Of a DNA stretch of 64,000 nucleotides, positions 14,431 through 22,738 are shown piece by piece. The number at the start of each line of letters is the position of its first letter. The first letter of the stretch is position 1. The DNA lies in the NCBI RefSeq assembly GCF_001997295.1, contig NZ_CP019605.1:310001-374000 (forward strand), in the 5' to 3' direction. This DNA comes from Tessaracoccus flavus. Its GTDB lineage: Bacteria; Actinomycetota; Actinomycetes; Propionibacteriales; Propionibacteriaceae. The notes beneath the pieces are model-generated. The model was not told the origin of the DNA, did not search any database, and was given only the letters and a program-made list of their open reading frames with translations. The position numbers and the translations under genes were made by a program.

Positions 14431-16862
14431 CAGTCGTCGGACTCTTCCTCAGCGGGCGGGTCTGCTGGCGGATCGGCGGGAGGCGCCGGCGGAGCCGGCT
14501 CTGCGGGCGGGGGCGCGGGTGCCGGCTCAGGCTTGGGTTCAGGCTTCGGCTTCGGTTTCGGGGCGGGGCCCAGGGACACGCGCATCCTGATCGTGGAGAA
14601 CTTCACCGCCATGTCGCTCGGCGTGATGCCGAGGAAGGTGCCGCGGCGACGGTTTGAGTGAACACGCACCCGTTCGGTGGTGAAGCCGGCTGCCTCGAGA
14701 ACCTCCTTGGCCTCGTTGTAGCCCATCCCCCGCACGCTCGGCACGGGGACCTCGACGCCTTCCAGGATTTCGTCGGTGGGCTCGATGAACTCAGTCCTGG
14801 GGAGGTCCGCCACGGCGGCGCTCATCGCTCCGCGCCACATCAAGCCGGCATCGCCGCCACCCGATCCCTCAATCCGGTAACCGCTCGGCAGTGTCAGTCG
14901 ACGCAGGGAGCGGGGGAACTTTCCTTCCCAGAACGGGTGGGTCTTGTCCGCGGCGAGCATCGCCACTCCGGCCATCTCCGGCGTGTATCCGGCGTACCAG
15001 AGCGCCTCGTAGTTGTCGATGGTGCCGGTCTTGCCCGCCTGGGGACGACCATCGCGGAGAGCGGCCGGGCGACCCGTGCCGTTCTCGGCCACACCCTGGA
15101 GGAGGTAGTTGACGCCGTCGGCAATCTCGGGACGAATAACCTGCTGACAGTTGGCCGAGGGGACCTCGAGTTCGGCGCCGTCCTTCGTCTGAACGCCCTG
15201 AAGGATGATCGGGTCGCAATGGATGCCACGGTTGGCGAACGTCGCGTACGCCTCCGCCAGCGACAGCGGGGTCACCTCGGCGGTGCCGATGACGAAGGAG
15301 GGGATGCTGGAGTACGTCTCCACCAGATCCTGGCCCGTCGCCATCTTGACGCCCGCCTTGGCCGCCATCTGCACCGTGGCACAGACGCCTGCGTCCTGGA
15401 TCAGCTGACCGAAGTAGGTGTTTACCGAATTCTCGGTGGCTTCGCGCATGTCGATGCGCCCGTAGCCGCGGTTGCCCTGGTTGCCGAGTTTCCACTCGCC
15501 GTAGAGGGGGAAGGTCCCCTCACAGTTGCGGAAGGTTTCACCGGTGAGATCGATGCTGGAGGGGGCGTCGTACTCCTTGTCGGGGGTCATCCCCACATCG
15601 AGTGCCGCAGCCAGGGCGAAAGTCTTGAAGGTCGAGCCGGCCTGGTAACCCTCGGCTCCACCCATCGAGCGCTCGACGTTGTAGTTGTACCAGGTCTCCC
15701 CGGCGGTGGCGTCGGTGCCCATGACCGGGCGGGACTGCGCCATGGCGACGATGAGGCCGGTCTTCGGCTGCAGCATTGTGACGGCGCCCAGCACCTGGTC
15801 GGTGGGGGCCACCTGGTTGGCGACGGCCGCCTCAGCAGCGGCCTGTGCCTCCGAGTTGATGAGAGTGGTGATAGTCAGGCCGCCCCGGTTGAGCAGGTTC
15901 TCGCGCTCCTCGACCGTCGCCCCCATGCTCGGCATCTTGTCCGACAGGAGGGTGAGCCTCACGTAGTCGCACAGGAACGGATACTCGGAGGCGATACAGC
16001 CGTTGGGCATGTTGACGACCTTCGACTGATCGAACGGGATCTGCTTTGTCTCGTCCGCGACCTCTTGGCTGATGATGCCGAGCTCGGCCATCCGGTTGAT
16101 CACCACGTTGCGACGGTTGATCGCCTGATCCGTGCGCTTGACGGGGTTCGTGGCGACCGGGTTCTGAACGAGGCCGGCGAGCATGGCCGCCTGATCGAGG
16201 GTGAGTTCCTTCGCCGACGTGCCGAAGTAGTGCTGGGCGGCGGCCTCGACGCCGTAGGCGCCGTCGCCGTAGTACGCGATGTTCAGGTAGCGCTCGAGGA
16301 TCTCGTCCTTGGTCAGGCGCTCTTCCAGCGCCATGGCGTACCGGGCCTCGATGATCTTGCGCTCGATCGTGACCTCGGTGGCGGCTCGGGCGGCCTCCTT
16401 GTCGCCCGCCGCGATCGCGATGTCCTGGCGAACGAGCTTCACGTACTGCTGAGTGAGGCTCGAGGCGCCCTGCGTGTCCCCCGAGATGGTCTTGAAGAAA
16501 GCCCTCACAAAGCCCTTGAAGTCGATGGCTCCGTGCTCGTAGAAGCGGTGGTCCTCGATGGCGATCTGCGCATCCTGCATGACGGGTGCGATCTCAGACA
16601 AAGGGACGTAGATGCGGTTCTCGTCGTAGAACGTGGCGAGCACCTCGCCATTGGCCATCAGGATCCGCGAGCGCTCCGACTGGGGTGGGGTTTCCAGCTC
16701 GGTCGGCAGTTGCTCGAGCGAGTCGGCCGCGAGCTTCGCGCCGCCCCCCGCGAGCGCAGCGAACGGCACCGCGAGGCCTGAGAGCAGGAGCCCCGACAGC
16801 AGGCTGACAGCCAAGAACATCAACAGGGAGTAAGTCTTGGAGCTGAGGGAGACAGACTTCAT
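14430..16862 (-). CDS. ponA2: Class A penicillin-binding protein with PASTA domain (PonA2-like)
   Basis: An 810-residue bifunctional peptidoglycan synthase. An N-terminal membrane anchor (about residues 12-40) precedes the GT51 glycosyltransferase, with EDHRFYEHGAID as catalytic signature and the QQYVKL and AYYGDG(A)YG motifs. The transpeptidase follows with STFK (active Ser), SVN and KTGT. One PASTA domain (about 700-765) and a Pro/Lys/Glu tail of PKPE-type repeats end the protein. It polymerises glycan strands and cross-links stem peptides outside the membrane. Position beside a whiB4-like gene and a metallophosphoesterase matches mycobacterial ponA2. A TAGGAT hexamer 7 nt before the ATG suggests a leaderless transcript. 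Confidence 0.93.
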   Translation of the reverse strand: MKSVSLSSKTYSLLMFLAVSLLSGLLLSGLAVPFAALAGGGAKLAADSLEQLPTELETPPQSERSRILMANGEVLATFYDENRIYVPLSEIAPVMQDAQIAIEDHRFYEHGAIDFKGFVRAFFKTISGDTQGASSLTQQYVKLVRQDIAIAAGDKEAARAATEVTIERKIIEARYAMALEERLTKDEILERYLNIAYYGDGAYGVEAAAQHYFGTSAKELTLDQAAMLAGLVQNPVATNPVKRTDQAINRRNVVINRMAELGIISQEVADETKQIPFDQSKVVNMPNGCIASEYPFLCDYVRLTLLSDKMPSMGATVEERENLLNRGGLTITTLINSEAQAAAEAAVANQVAPTDQVLGAVTMLQPKTGLIVAMAQSRPVMGTDATAGETWYNYNVERSMGGAEGYQAGSTFKTFALAAALDVGMTPDKEYDAPSSIDLTGETFRNCEGTFPLYGEWKLGNQGNRGYGRIDMREATENSVNTYFGQLIQDAGVCATVQMAAKAGVKMATGQDLVETYSSIPSFVIGTAEVTPLSLAEAYATFANRGIHCDPIILQGVQTKDGAELEVPSANCQQVIRPEIADGVNYLLQGVAENGTGRPAALRDGRPQAGKTGTIDNYEALWYAGYTPEMAGVAMLAADKTHPFWEGKFPRSLRRLTLPSGYRIEGSGGGDAGLMWRGAMSAAVADLPRTEFIEPTDEILEGVEVPVPSVRGMGYNEAKEVLEAAGFTTERVRVHSNRRRGTFLGITPSDMAVKFSTIRMRVSLGPAPKPKPKPEPKPEPAPAPPPAEPAPPAPPADPPADPPAEEESDD

Positions 16863-16869
16863 GTCGCCA

Positions 16870-16875
16870 ATCCTA
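16870..16875 (-). promoter_or_regulatory. Leaderless -10 element for ponA2
   Basis: TAGGAT lies 7 nt upstream of the ponA2 ATG on the minus strand, with no ribosome binding site between. Confidence 0.45.
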
Positions 16876-17007
16876 CGTGACGAGCCCTAAAACCCCGCCG
16901 TTCAGTTAATCTGAAGAATTTCTTAGGGCAGACCCCCTGTTGCAATGGTCGACCTATGCGCTAGCGTCATGGACACCTGACAAACACTGCGCAAAGGAGG
17001 GCAGCAA

Positions 17008-17319
17008 ATGTCACTCGCCGAGGTGAGCGAATGGACGCTGCGAGCGAAGTGCCGCGACATGGCGGACGCATTATTTCCTGAGGGCAAGGACCAGAAACGA
17101 GCACGCTCGGTCTGCGCCGGGTGCCCCGTCCGATCCGAATGTCTGGCCGAGGCGCTGGACAACCGCATCGAGTGGGGCGTGTGGGGAGGCATGACCGAAC
17201 GCGAGCGTCGGGCGCTGCTCCGCTCACGGCCAGACATCACGTCATGGCACGACGTACTCATCAATTACAACGACGAGGGGGACGCGTCCATCGCAGTCCT
17301 TCCGGCGGGGAGGCACTGA
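17008..17319 (+). CDS. whiB4: WhiB-family iron-sulfur transcriptional regulator (WhiB4/WblA type)
   Basis: A 103-residue WhiB-like protein. The four cluster-binding cysteines are in AKCRD, VCAGC and SECLA, the spacing typical of the family, followed by the turn GVWGGMT and the basic region ERERRALLR. AAGGAGG lies 8-9 bases before the ATG. Such proteins bind a [4Fe-4S] cluster, sense oxygen or NO and modulate sigma-factor-dependent transcription. Divergent placement next to ponA2 matches M. tuberculosis whiB4 (Rv3681c), and WblA of Streptomyces is the same family; I assign this subtype by synteny. A strong terminator follows. Confidence 0.9.
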   Translation: MSLAEVSEWTLRAKCRDMADALFPEGKDQKRARSVCAGCPVRSECLAEALDNRIEWGVWGGMTERERRALLRSRPDITSWHDVLINYNDEGDASIAVLPAGRH

Positions 17320-17339
17320 CCGGACCGACGACGAGGCTC

Positions 17340-17371
17340 GAGGCGCGCGGAGTCCCGCGCGCCTCTTTCTT
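17340..17371 (+). terminator. Rho-independent terminator of the whiB gene
   Basis: An 11-bp perfect stem (GAGGCGCGCGG / CCGCGCGCCTC), loop AGTC, then TTTCTTT. It lies 21 bases after the stop at 17319. Confidence 0.9.
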
Positions 17372-17489
17372 TCCCTCGATGAAATGTCCCACTTGACCCG
17401 ACACCAGTGGTCGAGTCAGGTAGCCCGTCGAACGGTCTGTGGCTGGCTGAGCCGTGAGACTCAGCAGTAGAACGCTGAGGGGCGCGCAG

Positions 17490-17652
17490 ACGCCAACAGA
17501 CAGACCGAAACGCCAACGGTCATCCCCACACGCCGACGACCTCCAGGGACGCCCGCGAGATATCAGGGGCGTCGCTGAGTCCCGCGGGCGACGTCGGCTG
17601 CTCGTTGGCGTTAGGCCCTGGCCGTTGGCGTCGGGGTGCGCGGCGTTGGCGT
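17490..17652 (+). repeat. Iteron-hairpin element, copy 2 (shortest copy)
   Basis: Occupies most of the 365-base gap 17320-17684 between convergent whiB and nudix genes. Left iterons start at 17490, 17510 and 17530. The core GACGCCC (17548-17554) pairs with GGGCGTC (17667-17673 equivalent within 17567-17573), around a loop containing GATATCA. Inverted TTGGCG iterons start at 17605, 17625 and 17646. The hairpin is only 7 bp here and the left arm has lost distal iterons, so this copy looks degenerate or minimal. Confidence 0.8.
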
Positions 17653-17684
17653 CAGAGCGTGCCGCAGGGACGGCTCGAAGGCCG

Positions 17685-18320
17685 TCAGTCGCGGAGGAAG
17701 CGGGCGGGGACGTCTACGACCCGGAACCGGTCCCAGTCAGTGGCCCAGCCGCCGAGATCGAGTCCCCAGTCGACGAGGTGACCCGTGAGGCCCCAGATGA
17801 ACTGCTCTCCCAGCACGAACGCGGGGCCCTCGAACCCGAGGGGGTGGCGGCCCATCACGCGGGCGTCCGGGGCGGCGAGCTCGGACACCCGGTAGGAGTG
17901 CACGGCGCCCGTCTCGGCCGGATCCACGGCCTCGAGCGGGTGACCGCCGGGCCACACCGCAACGACGGTGGTGACGTCGTAGCGTGACGCTGGCACCCAG
18001 AGGGCCGGAAGTTCACCGAGGATCGTCACGTGTTCGCTGGCCAGGCCGATCTCCTCGTTCGCCTCGCGCAGCGCAGTGAACTGCAGCGAGGGATCGGTGT
18101 CGTCGGCCGCCCCGCCGGGCAGCGCGATCTGGCCCGCATGCCGACGCATGGTTTCCGCCCGGGTCACGAACGTGAGCGATGGGTCGGGCTCGTCGGTGAA
18201 GAGCATCAGGACCGCCGCGGACCGCTCTCCCTTGGGCCGGCGATCGATCCCAATCTGCCGCGTGACCGGCCCGGCGACGAGCGCAGCGCTCAGCCGGGCA
18301 AAGGTGTCGGGATGCCTCAC
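17685..18320 (-). CDS. NUDIX hydrolase, CoA pyrophosphatase-like
   Basis: A 211-residue NUDIX protein. The NUDIX box is complete (GGAADDTDPSLQ, then REANEEIGL), preceded by the CoA-pyrophosphatase-type segment TRAETMRRHAGQIALPGG. Family members hydrolyse CoA or related dinucleotide derivatives into 3',5'-ADP and 4'-phosphopantetheine. The start overlaps the stop of the thioredoxin-like gene by four bases (ATGA), so it is the last gene of the nth-tlpA-nudix run. The same pair (Rv3672c-Rv3673c) exists in M. tuberculosis. Confidence 0.88.
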   Translation of the reverse strand: MRHPDTFARLSAALVAGPVTRQIGIDRRPKGERSAAVLMLFTDEPDPSLTFVTRAETMRRHAGQIALPGGAADDTDPSLQFTALREANEEIGLASEHVTILGELPALWVPASRYDVTTVVAVWPGGHPLEAVDPAETGAVHSYRVSELAAPDARVMGRHPLGFEGPAFVLGEQFIWGLTGHLVDWGLDLGGWATDWDRFRVVDVPARFLRD

Positions 18321-18922
18321 TCCACCCCCAGATACTCGGAGGCGAGCTCGCGCAGCTGCGCCGTGGACTCGAACGGGCCGGCATGAACCCCGGCGATGCT
18401 GCCGTCCTCGCTGACGAAGTAGGTGGTGGGCAGGCCCGGCACGCGGAGTTGGGACTGAAGCGTCTTGTCCTGGTCGATGACGTGCGGGTAGATCCAGCCC
18501 ACCAGCCCGGCGAACTCGACCGCCCAGTCCAGCTTCGGGTCGTTGTAGTTGACCCCGACGAAGTTCACCCCGTCGAGCTCAGCCAGTCCCTCGCGCAGGA
18601 AGGGGGCCTCCTCGCGGCACGGAGCGCACCACTGGGCCCAGAGGTTGACGATGGTTGGTTCCCGTGGAAGCCCCGCAAGGTTGACCTCCTGGTCGGTGCC
18701 GAGGCAAGCCAGTGCAGTGGCCGGGAGGCCTCCGGAAATGGCGTCGGCGGCCGGATCGGTGTCAGGGCACTCCGGGAGGCCGTACTGAACTCGGAGCGAC
18801 GCGAGGTCGGCCGCATCGCTGGAGGTGGGTGGGCTCGAGGCACCTGGATCGGGCGTCGGCGAACACGCCGCGGCCAGGACGGACGCGGCGACGGCAGCGG
18901 CCAAGGCAACTCGTCGAATCAT
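18317..18922 (-). CDS. TlpA/ResA-like thioredoxin-fold lipoprotein
   Basis: A 201-residue exported thiol-disulfide protein. Lipobox LAAAC (Cys about residue 20) anchors it outside the membrane, a Ser/Pro linker follows, and the thioredoxin fold carries WCAPC and the cis-Pro in GLPTTYF. Family members reduce or oxidise cysteines of exported proteins, often cytochrome c apoproteins. Two further cysteines (PECPD, LACLG) lie before the active site. It overlaps the downstream nudix gene by 4 bases. Ortholog of Rv3673c by synteny. Confidence 0.9.
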   Translation of the reverse strand: MIRRVALAAAVAASVLAAACSPTPDPGASSPPTSSDAADLASLRVQYGLPECPDTDPAADAISGGLPATALACLGTDQEVNLAGLPREPTIVNLWAQWCAPCREEAPFLREGLAELDGVNFVGVNYNDPKLDWAVEFAGLVGWIYPHVIDQDKTLQSQLRVPGLPTTYFVSEDGSIAGVHAGPFESTAQLRELASEYLGVE

Positions 18923-18955
18923 CGCGAGTCAGCGTACCCGCCCCGATCTTCGGGC

Positions 18956-19627
18956 TCAGCCTCTCGGCTCGCGGATCAGCGCTGCGGCCTTTGCCGGGTC
19001 CTGCTCGCCGAGGTGGCTGCTCGGACACAGGTCTCGGACCGGACACGCGCCGCACGCAGGACGCCGGGCGTGGCAGCACCTGCGGCCGTGCCAGATCAGG
19101 CGGTGTGACACCATGACCCAGTCCTCGGGTGGGAAAAGGGCAGCGACGGCGCGCTCGACGTCGTCGGGCTTGGTGCTGTCCACCCAGCCGAAGCGGTTGG
19201 CGAGTCGGATGAAATGCGTGTCGGGCGTCAAGCCGGGGACGTCGAACGCGTTTCCCAGCACAACGTTCGCCGTCTTGCGGCCAACCCCTGGGAGCGTCAC
19301 CAGGTCGTCCAGGTTGGCGGGCACCTCGCCGTCGAAATCGTCGACGATGCGCCGGCTGAGGCCGATGATGGCGGTCGCTTTGGTGCGGTAGAAGCCCACG
19401 GGGCCGATCAGCTCCTCGACCGCAGCCTGCTCGGCCTCGGCGAGCGCGAGAGGTGTCGGGTAGCGGGCGAAGAGTGCGGGCGTGACGGAGTTCACCCGGC
19501 GGTCGGTCGACTGCGCCGACAGGACAGTCGCGACGAGGAGTTCGAACGGGCTGCGGAAGTCCAGTTCGCAGCGTGCGTCAGGGTAAGCGGCGGCCAGCCC
19601 CTCGTGGATGGCCTCAGCCGAGCTCAT
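18956..19627 (-). CDS. nth: Endonuclease III (DNA glycosylase/AP lyase)
   Basis: A 223-residue base-excision repair enzyme. The helix-hairpin-helix LPGVGRKTANVVL includes the catalytic Lys (GRKT), DTHF carries the catalytic Asp, and the C-terminal [4Fe-4S] loop C-x6-C-x2-C-x5-C is complete. It removes oxidised pyrimidines and nicks the abasic site. Its start overlaps the ridA stop by 14 bases. In M. tuberculosis crp lies beside nth; no crp is present here. Confidence 0.95.
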   Translation of the reverse strand: MSSAEAIHEGLAAAYPDARCELDFRSPFELLVATVLSAQSTDRRVNSVTPALFARYPTPLALAEAEQAAVEELIGPVGFYRTKATAIIGLSRRIVDDFDGEVPANLDDLVTLPGVGRKTANVVLGNAFDVPGLTPDTHFIRLANRFGWVDSTKPDDVERAVAALFPPEDWVMVSHRLIWHGRRCCHARRPACGACPVRDLCPSSHLGEQDPAKAAALIREPRG

Positions 19628-20081
19628 CCGCTTCCACGATCAGCTCGATCTCGACGGGCGCGTCGAGCGGAAGCACCGAGACCCCCACCGCGCTGCGCAC
19701 GTGCGCGCCGCTCGGCCCGAACAGATCGCCCAGGAGGTTTGACGCCCCGTTCGCGACGGCGGGCTGCTGCGTGAATCCGCTGTCGCTCGCGACGTAGACG
19801 ACCACCTTGACGATGCTTCGGATCCGATCGATGCCCCCCGCCACATCCGAGACGGCGGCCAGCGCATTGAGCGTGGCTGTCCGAGCCGCGTCGACGCCGT
19901 CGTCGACGGAAAGTGCCTCGCCGAGCTTGCCGGTGGCGACCAGTGCGCCGTCGACGGTGGGTAACTGCCCCGAGGTCCAGATCTGACTCCCGACGCGGGC
20001 GGCCGGAACGTAGGCCGCGACCGGCCTCGCGACCGGCGGCAGCTGCAGCCCCAACTCAGCGAGGCGTGCGGAGACCGTCAT
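19614..20081 (-). CDS. RidA/YjgF-family protein
   Basis: A 155-residue protein with the YjgF/RidA trimer fold (SQIWTSGQLP, KVVVYVASD, R-rich GAHVRSAVGVSVLP, PVEIELIVEA). RidA proteins deaminate reactive enamine/imine intermediates made by PLP enzymes; this Rv3678c-type branch is longer at the N-terminus and is not biochemically defined. The ATG at 20081 shares one base with the TGA of the DUF4177 gene, and GGAGAG lies just upstream. A GTG three bases earlier is possible. Confidence 0.85.
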   Translation of the reverse strand: MTVSARLAELGLQLPPVARPVAAYVPAARVGSQIWTSGQLPTVDGALVATGKLGEALSVDDGVDAARTATLNALAAVSDVAGGIDRIRSIVKVVVYVASDSGFTQQPAVANGASNLLGDLFGPSGAHVRSAVGVSVLPLDAPVEIELIVEADELG

Positions 20082-20242
20082 CACTCTCCGGGGATGGGAC
20101 GCTTGAAGTAGCCCACCAGGGTGTCGGGGTTGGGGCCGGGGGCCAGCTGCACGAGCTCCCAACCCTCCGAGCCGAAGTTGTTCAGAATCTGCTGCGCCAC
20201 GTGCGACAGGATCGGCGCGACGAAGTACTCCCACTTGATCAT
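20081..20242 (-). CDS. DUF4177-like small protein (53 aa)
   Basis: A small gene encoding MIKWEYFVAPIL ... ending FKRPIPGE, with the WEYF start and the GWELVQL core typical of DUF4177 proteins. It overlaps the downstream ridA start by one base (TGATG), which supports it being translated. The same pairing (a short Rv3678A-like gene before Rv3678c) occurs in mycobacteria. Function unknown. Confidence 0.8.
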   Translation of the reverse strand: MIKWEYFVAPILSHVAQQILNNFGSEGWELVQLAPGPNPDTLVGYFKRPIPGE

Positions 20243-20286
20243 GGGTCAAGCCTGCCAGTTGGCGCCAACATCGGCCACTGGGAGGT

Positions 20287-20781
20287 CTACGGGCGCCCGA
20301 AGGTGTTGTGCAGATCGGCGTCGCGGAACTGCGGGAGGTCGTCGGCGCGCACCACCACCTCCGCGTGGGGCTTGCGCGCTGCGACGGCGTTCGTGACGGC
20401 GTCGATCGTCGCCTTTGCTTCCGCGATCGTCGCGTCGGGCTTCTTCACCTGCTTGAACTTGCCCTTGCCCATGATGAACAGGACGACGGCGACGATGAGG
20501 CTGAACAGCATGCTCGCGACGAAGCCCAGGGTGATCGCCGTCCAAGGCTGCAGCGACGTCAGGGCGTTCAGAAGCAACCCGACTGCCAGGGCAATGATGA
20601 TGACGAGCATCCAGACGACATGGAACAAGAAGACCGCAGCCCCGGCGAACAGGCCCGATCCGATGCCGGCGGCTTTGGCTGCGGGCTTGATTTCGGCCGC
20701 TGCGAGCTCCGACTCCTTCGAGACGAACTCGGAGATGGCGTCCTTGATGTCAACCAGTGTGTGGCGTGGCTCAATTGGCAT
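20287..20781 (-). CDS. Phage-holin-family (holin superfamily III-like) membrane protein
   Basis: A 164-residue protein with a soluble N-terminal helix (about 1-40, acidic/basic), two or three hydrophobic segments (about 43-66, 68-88, 92-113) and a charged C-terminal tail rich in Ala/Lys/Asp. GAAAGGAAC lies just before the ATG. Matches the actinobacterial family named for phage holins (Phage_holin_3_6 type), but in chromosomes it is a common housekeeping membrane protein and nothing phage-like surrounds it. Role unknown. Confidence 0.75.
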   Translation of the reverse strand: MPIEPRHTLVDIKDAISEFVSKESELAAAEIKPAAKAAGIGSGLFAGAAVFLFHVVWMLVIIIALAVGLLLNALTSLQPWTAITLGFVASMLFSLIVAVVLFIMGKGKFKQVKKPDATIAEAKATIDAVTNAVAARKPHAEVVVRADDLPQFRDADLHNTFGRP

Positions 20782-20841
20782 GGTGTTCCTTTCGGTATGT
20801 GCCAGCCTAGACGCTGGCGGCGGCGAGCGTCGAGACTCGGC

Positions 20842-21585
20842 TCAGAGCGGGATGTTGAGCCCGCTGTCGGGAAAGTGCACTGGGCCCGTCAACTCCTCGT
20901 GGCTGACCCAGGCACGCCAGCACAGCAACTGGAATGGCAACCGCAGACTCTCTCCCGGGCGGACGGCGCCGTCGTAGAGCTCTCCCACCTGGCCCAGCAG
21001 TTGCGCGAGCTGCTTCTCGTCGAGGTTGCGGGCCAGGGGCTGCGCCCTGACGAGTGCGGCGAGGTCGTCCCGGGTGACGGTCTGCCAGACCCGGAACGCG
21101 CGCTGGTCGACCTCGGGGAAGTACTTCGAGTTGTCGAGAGCCTTGAGGCTCTCGTGGCCGTAGTCGCCCTTCATCGCCATCGGGTCGAAGCGACGGAGCA
21201 GGGCCGCCAGGCGGCGCACCCAGGGAACCGAGTCATCCCGAATGAGGTACGAGGCGCTGAGGCAGCCGCCGGGGCGCAGCACACGGGCGAGCTGGGGGAG
21301 GGCGGCGTCGAGATCGTAGTGATGGAGCCGTTGATGGCAGTAGACGACCTCGAACTGGATCGGGTCCGTCGGCACCGCCTCGGGACGCGCCAGGAGCGGC
21401 GTGACGCGATCCACGTGGCTCAGCTTGGCCGCCGTCGCCGCGTCGTCGGTGATCGCCACGACGGTATGGCCCGCGGCGCTCAGCCGCCTCGGCAGCGCAG
21501 TGTCACCGACCAGCGCCAGCATGCGGGCGCCATGCCACACTGTGAGCCAATCGAGGGCTTCGGCGGGCAGCGCGTTGCGGCTCAT
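20842..21585 (-). CDS. Class I SAM-dependent methyltransferase-like protein
   Basis: A 247-residue protein with a Methyltransf_11-like core: MLALVGDTALPRRL in place of motif I, VVAITDD at the motif II acidic loop, VVYCHQRLHHYD at motif IV and ARVLRPGGCLSASY at post-II. Motif I is atypical (no GxGxG), so SAM binding is likely but unproven. An AGAGGACC ribosome binding site precedes the ATG. Substrate not identifiable. It is transcribed divergently from the Tad cluster. Confidence 0.75.
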   Translation of the reverse strand: MSRNALPAEALDWLTVWHGARMLALVGDTALPRRLSAAGHTVVAITDDAATAAKLSHVDRVTPLLARPEAVPTDPIQFEVVYCHQRLHHYDLDAALPQLARVLRPGGCLSASYLIRDDSVPWVRRLAALLRRFDPMAMKGDYGHESLKALDNSKYFPEVDQRAFRVWQTVTRDDLAALVRAQPLARNLDEKQLAQLLGQVGELYDGAVRPGESLRLPFQLLCWRAWVSHEELTGPVHFPDSGLNIPL

Positions 21586-21724
21586 GAGGTCCTCTCTGCA
21601 AATCGTGGTGGGCCCTCAGCCTAGCCGCGACCGCGTTCGCGCAGGTGCACGGCTCCGCAGGGACGTTATCCACAGCCCCGAAGAGGATCGGCAAATCAGG
21701 GGTCTGCGGACCGCTAATGCGGGC

Positions 21725-22738
21725 ATGGACGACATCAACGCGCGGGTGCTCTTGTGCGCCAGGGATCCAGCGGTGATCGAGGCGGTCGAGGTGATAGCAG
21801 CGGCGCTTGAGGTCCCCCTCTGCGTGGCTGGCGACTCCTCGACGGTGCGTAGCGGGTGGAAGAGCTCGTCGTTGCGCCTCGTCTCGGTGGAGGTCGCCTC
21901 CAGATGGAGTTCGGTGCCCCCCGGGCGGGCATTTCTCGTTGGCACATCCGTGGCTGAACTCGCCCGCTGTTCGGCCGAACTCTCACTTCCCGTCCTTCCG
22001 CTCCCCGACCGGAGTGGCCGGCTCGCGGACGCGCTGGTGTCAGCGGCGCGCCCGGCGGTTCGAGGTGCTCTGGTGCTCGGCCTGGTGGGCGCGTCCGGGG
22101 GGCTCGGGGTCAGCACCGTGACGGCCGGCCTCGCCCTGATCGCTGCAGCCGGCGGTCGGGCCGCCGCAGCGGTGGACCTGGCCCGGTGCAGTGGTGGGCT
22201 CGACCTCGTCTTCGGTGCTGAGACGGCGGCGGGGGTCAGATGGTCGGATCTGTCGGGGGCGCAGGGAGAGTTGGGCGACGTCCTCGGCTCGTTGCCCACC
22301 GTCGATGGCGTCGGGGTCCTGGCCAGCAGCCGTGACGACCCCCAGCAGCCGAGCAGCGGCGCCGTCGCCGCGGTGGCGACCTCGCTGACCAGGGCGGTGC
22401 AGCTCGTCGTGATCGATTCAGGCAACGAAGCGCCTCCCGTTGAGTGTGATCACGTGTTGCTCATGGTCGGCGGGGATGTCCGGTCCGTGGCCGCTGCCCG
22501 AATGCTCGCCAGCCAGACCGGCTTGTCCCCGTCGGGACTGATCGTGCGGCGGGGACCCGGACGCGCCCTCGCGCCGGGGGTTGTGAGCCGCGCTCTGGGC
22601 GTACCAGTGAAGGGTGTGGTCGGCCAGCACAACTCACTGCCTAAGCTCGCGGAGCTGGGCTTGCCTCCGACAAGTGCCCCGGCGAGGCGCTACCGGAAGG
22701 AGCTGACCGTGCTGTTGAAGGGCATCACCGATGACTGA
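21725..22738 (+). CDS. TadZ/CpaE-like pilus assembly ATPase (septum-site-determining Ssd-like)
   Basis: A 337-residue MinD/ParA-superfamily protein. The N-terminal ~100 residues form a receiver-like domain (LLCARDP), and the ATPase part starts at LVLGLVGASGGLGVSTVTAGLAL, a deviant Walker A with G-ASGGLGVST in place of KGGxGKT. It matches M. tuberculosis Rv3660c (Ssd), encoded at the head of the Tad cluster, which positions the pilus machine or affects septation. The ATG at 21725 is chosen by family length; GCTAAT 7 nt upstream hints at a leaderless mRNA. It overlaps tadA by 8 bases. Confidence 0.85.
   Translation: MDDINARVLLCARDPAVIEAVEVIAAALEVPLCVAGDSSTVRSGWKSSSLRLVSVEVASRWSSVPPGRAFLVGTSVAELARCSAELSLPVLPLPDRSGRLADALVSAARPAVRGALVLGLVGASGGLGVSTVTAGLALIAAAGGRAAAAVDLARCSGGLDLVFGAETAAGVRWSDLSGAQGELGDVLGSLPTVDGVGVLASSRDDPQQPSSGAVAAVATSLTRAVQLVVIDSGNEAPPVECDHVLLMVGGDVRSVAAARMLASQTGLSPSGLIVRRGPGRALAPGVVSRALGVPVKGVVGQHNSLPKLAELGLPPTSAPARRYRKELTVLLKGITDD

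Noticed and set aside
14658..16781. A 707-codon plus-strand frame opposite ponA2
   Set aside because: It is the antisense of a complete bifunctional penicillin-binding protein and shows no domain or ribosome binding site.
20287..20781. Holin-family protein as evidence of a prophage
   Set aside because: It stands alone in a syntenic housekeeping block with no phage structural, lysis or integrase genes.
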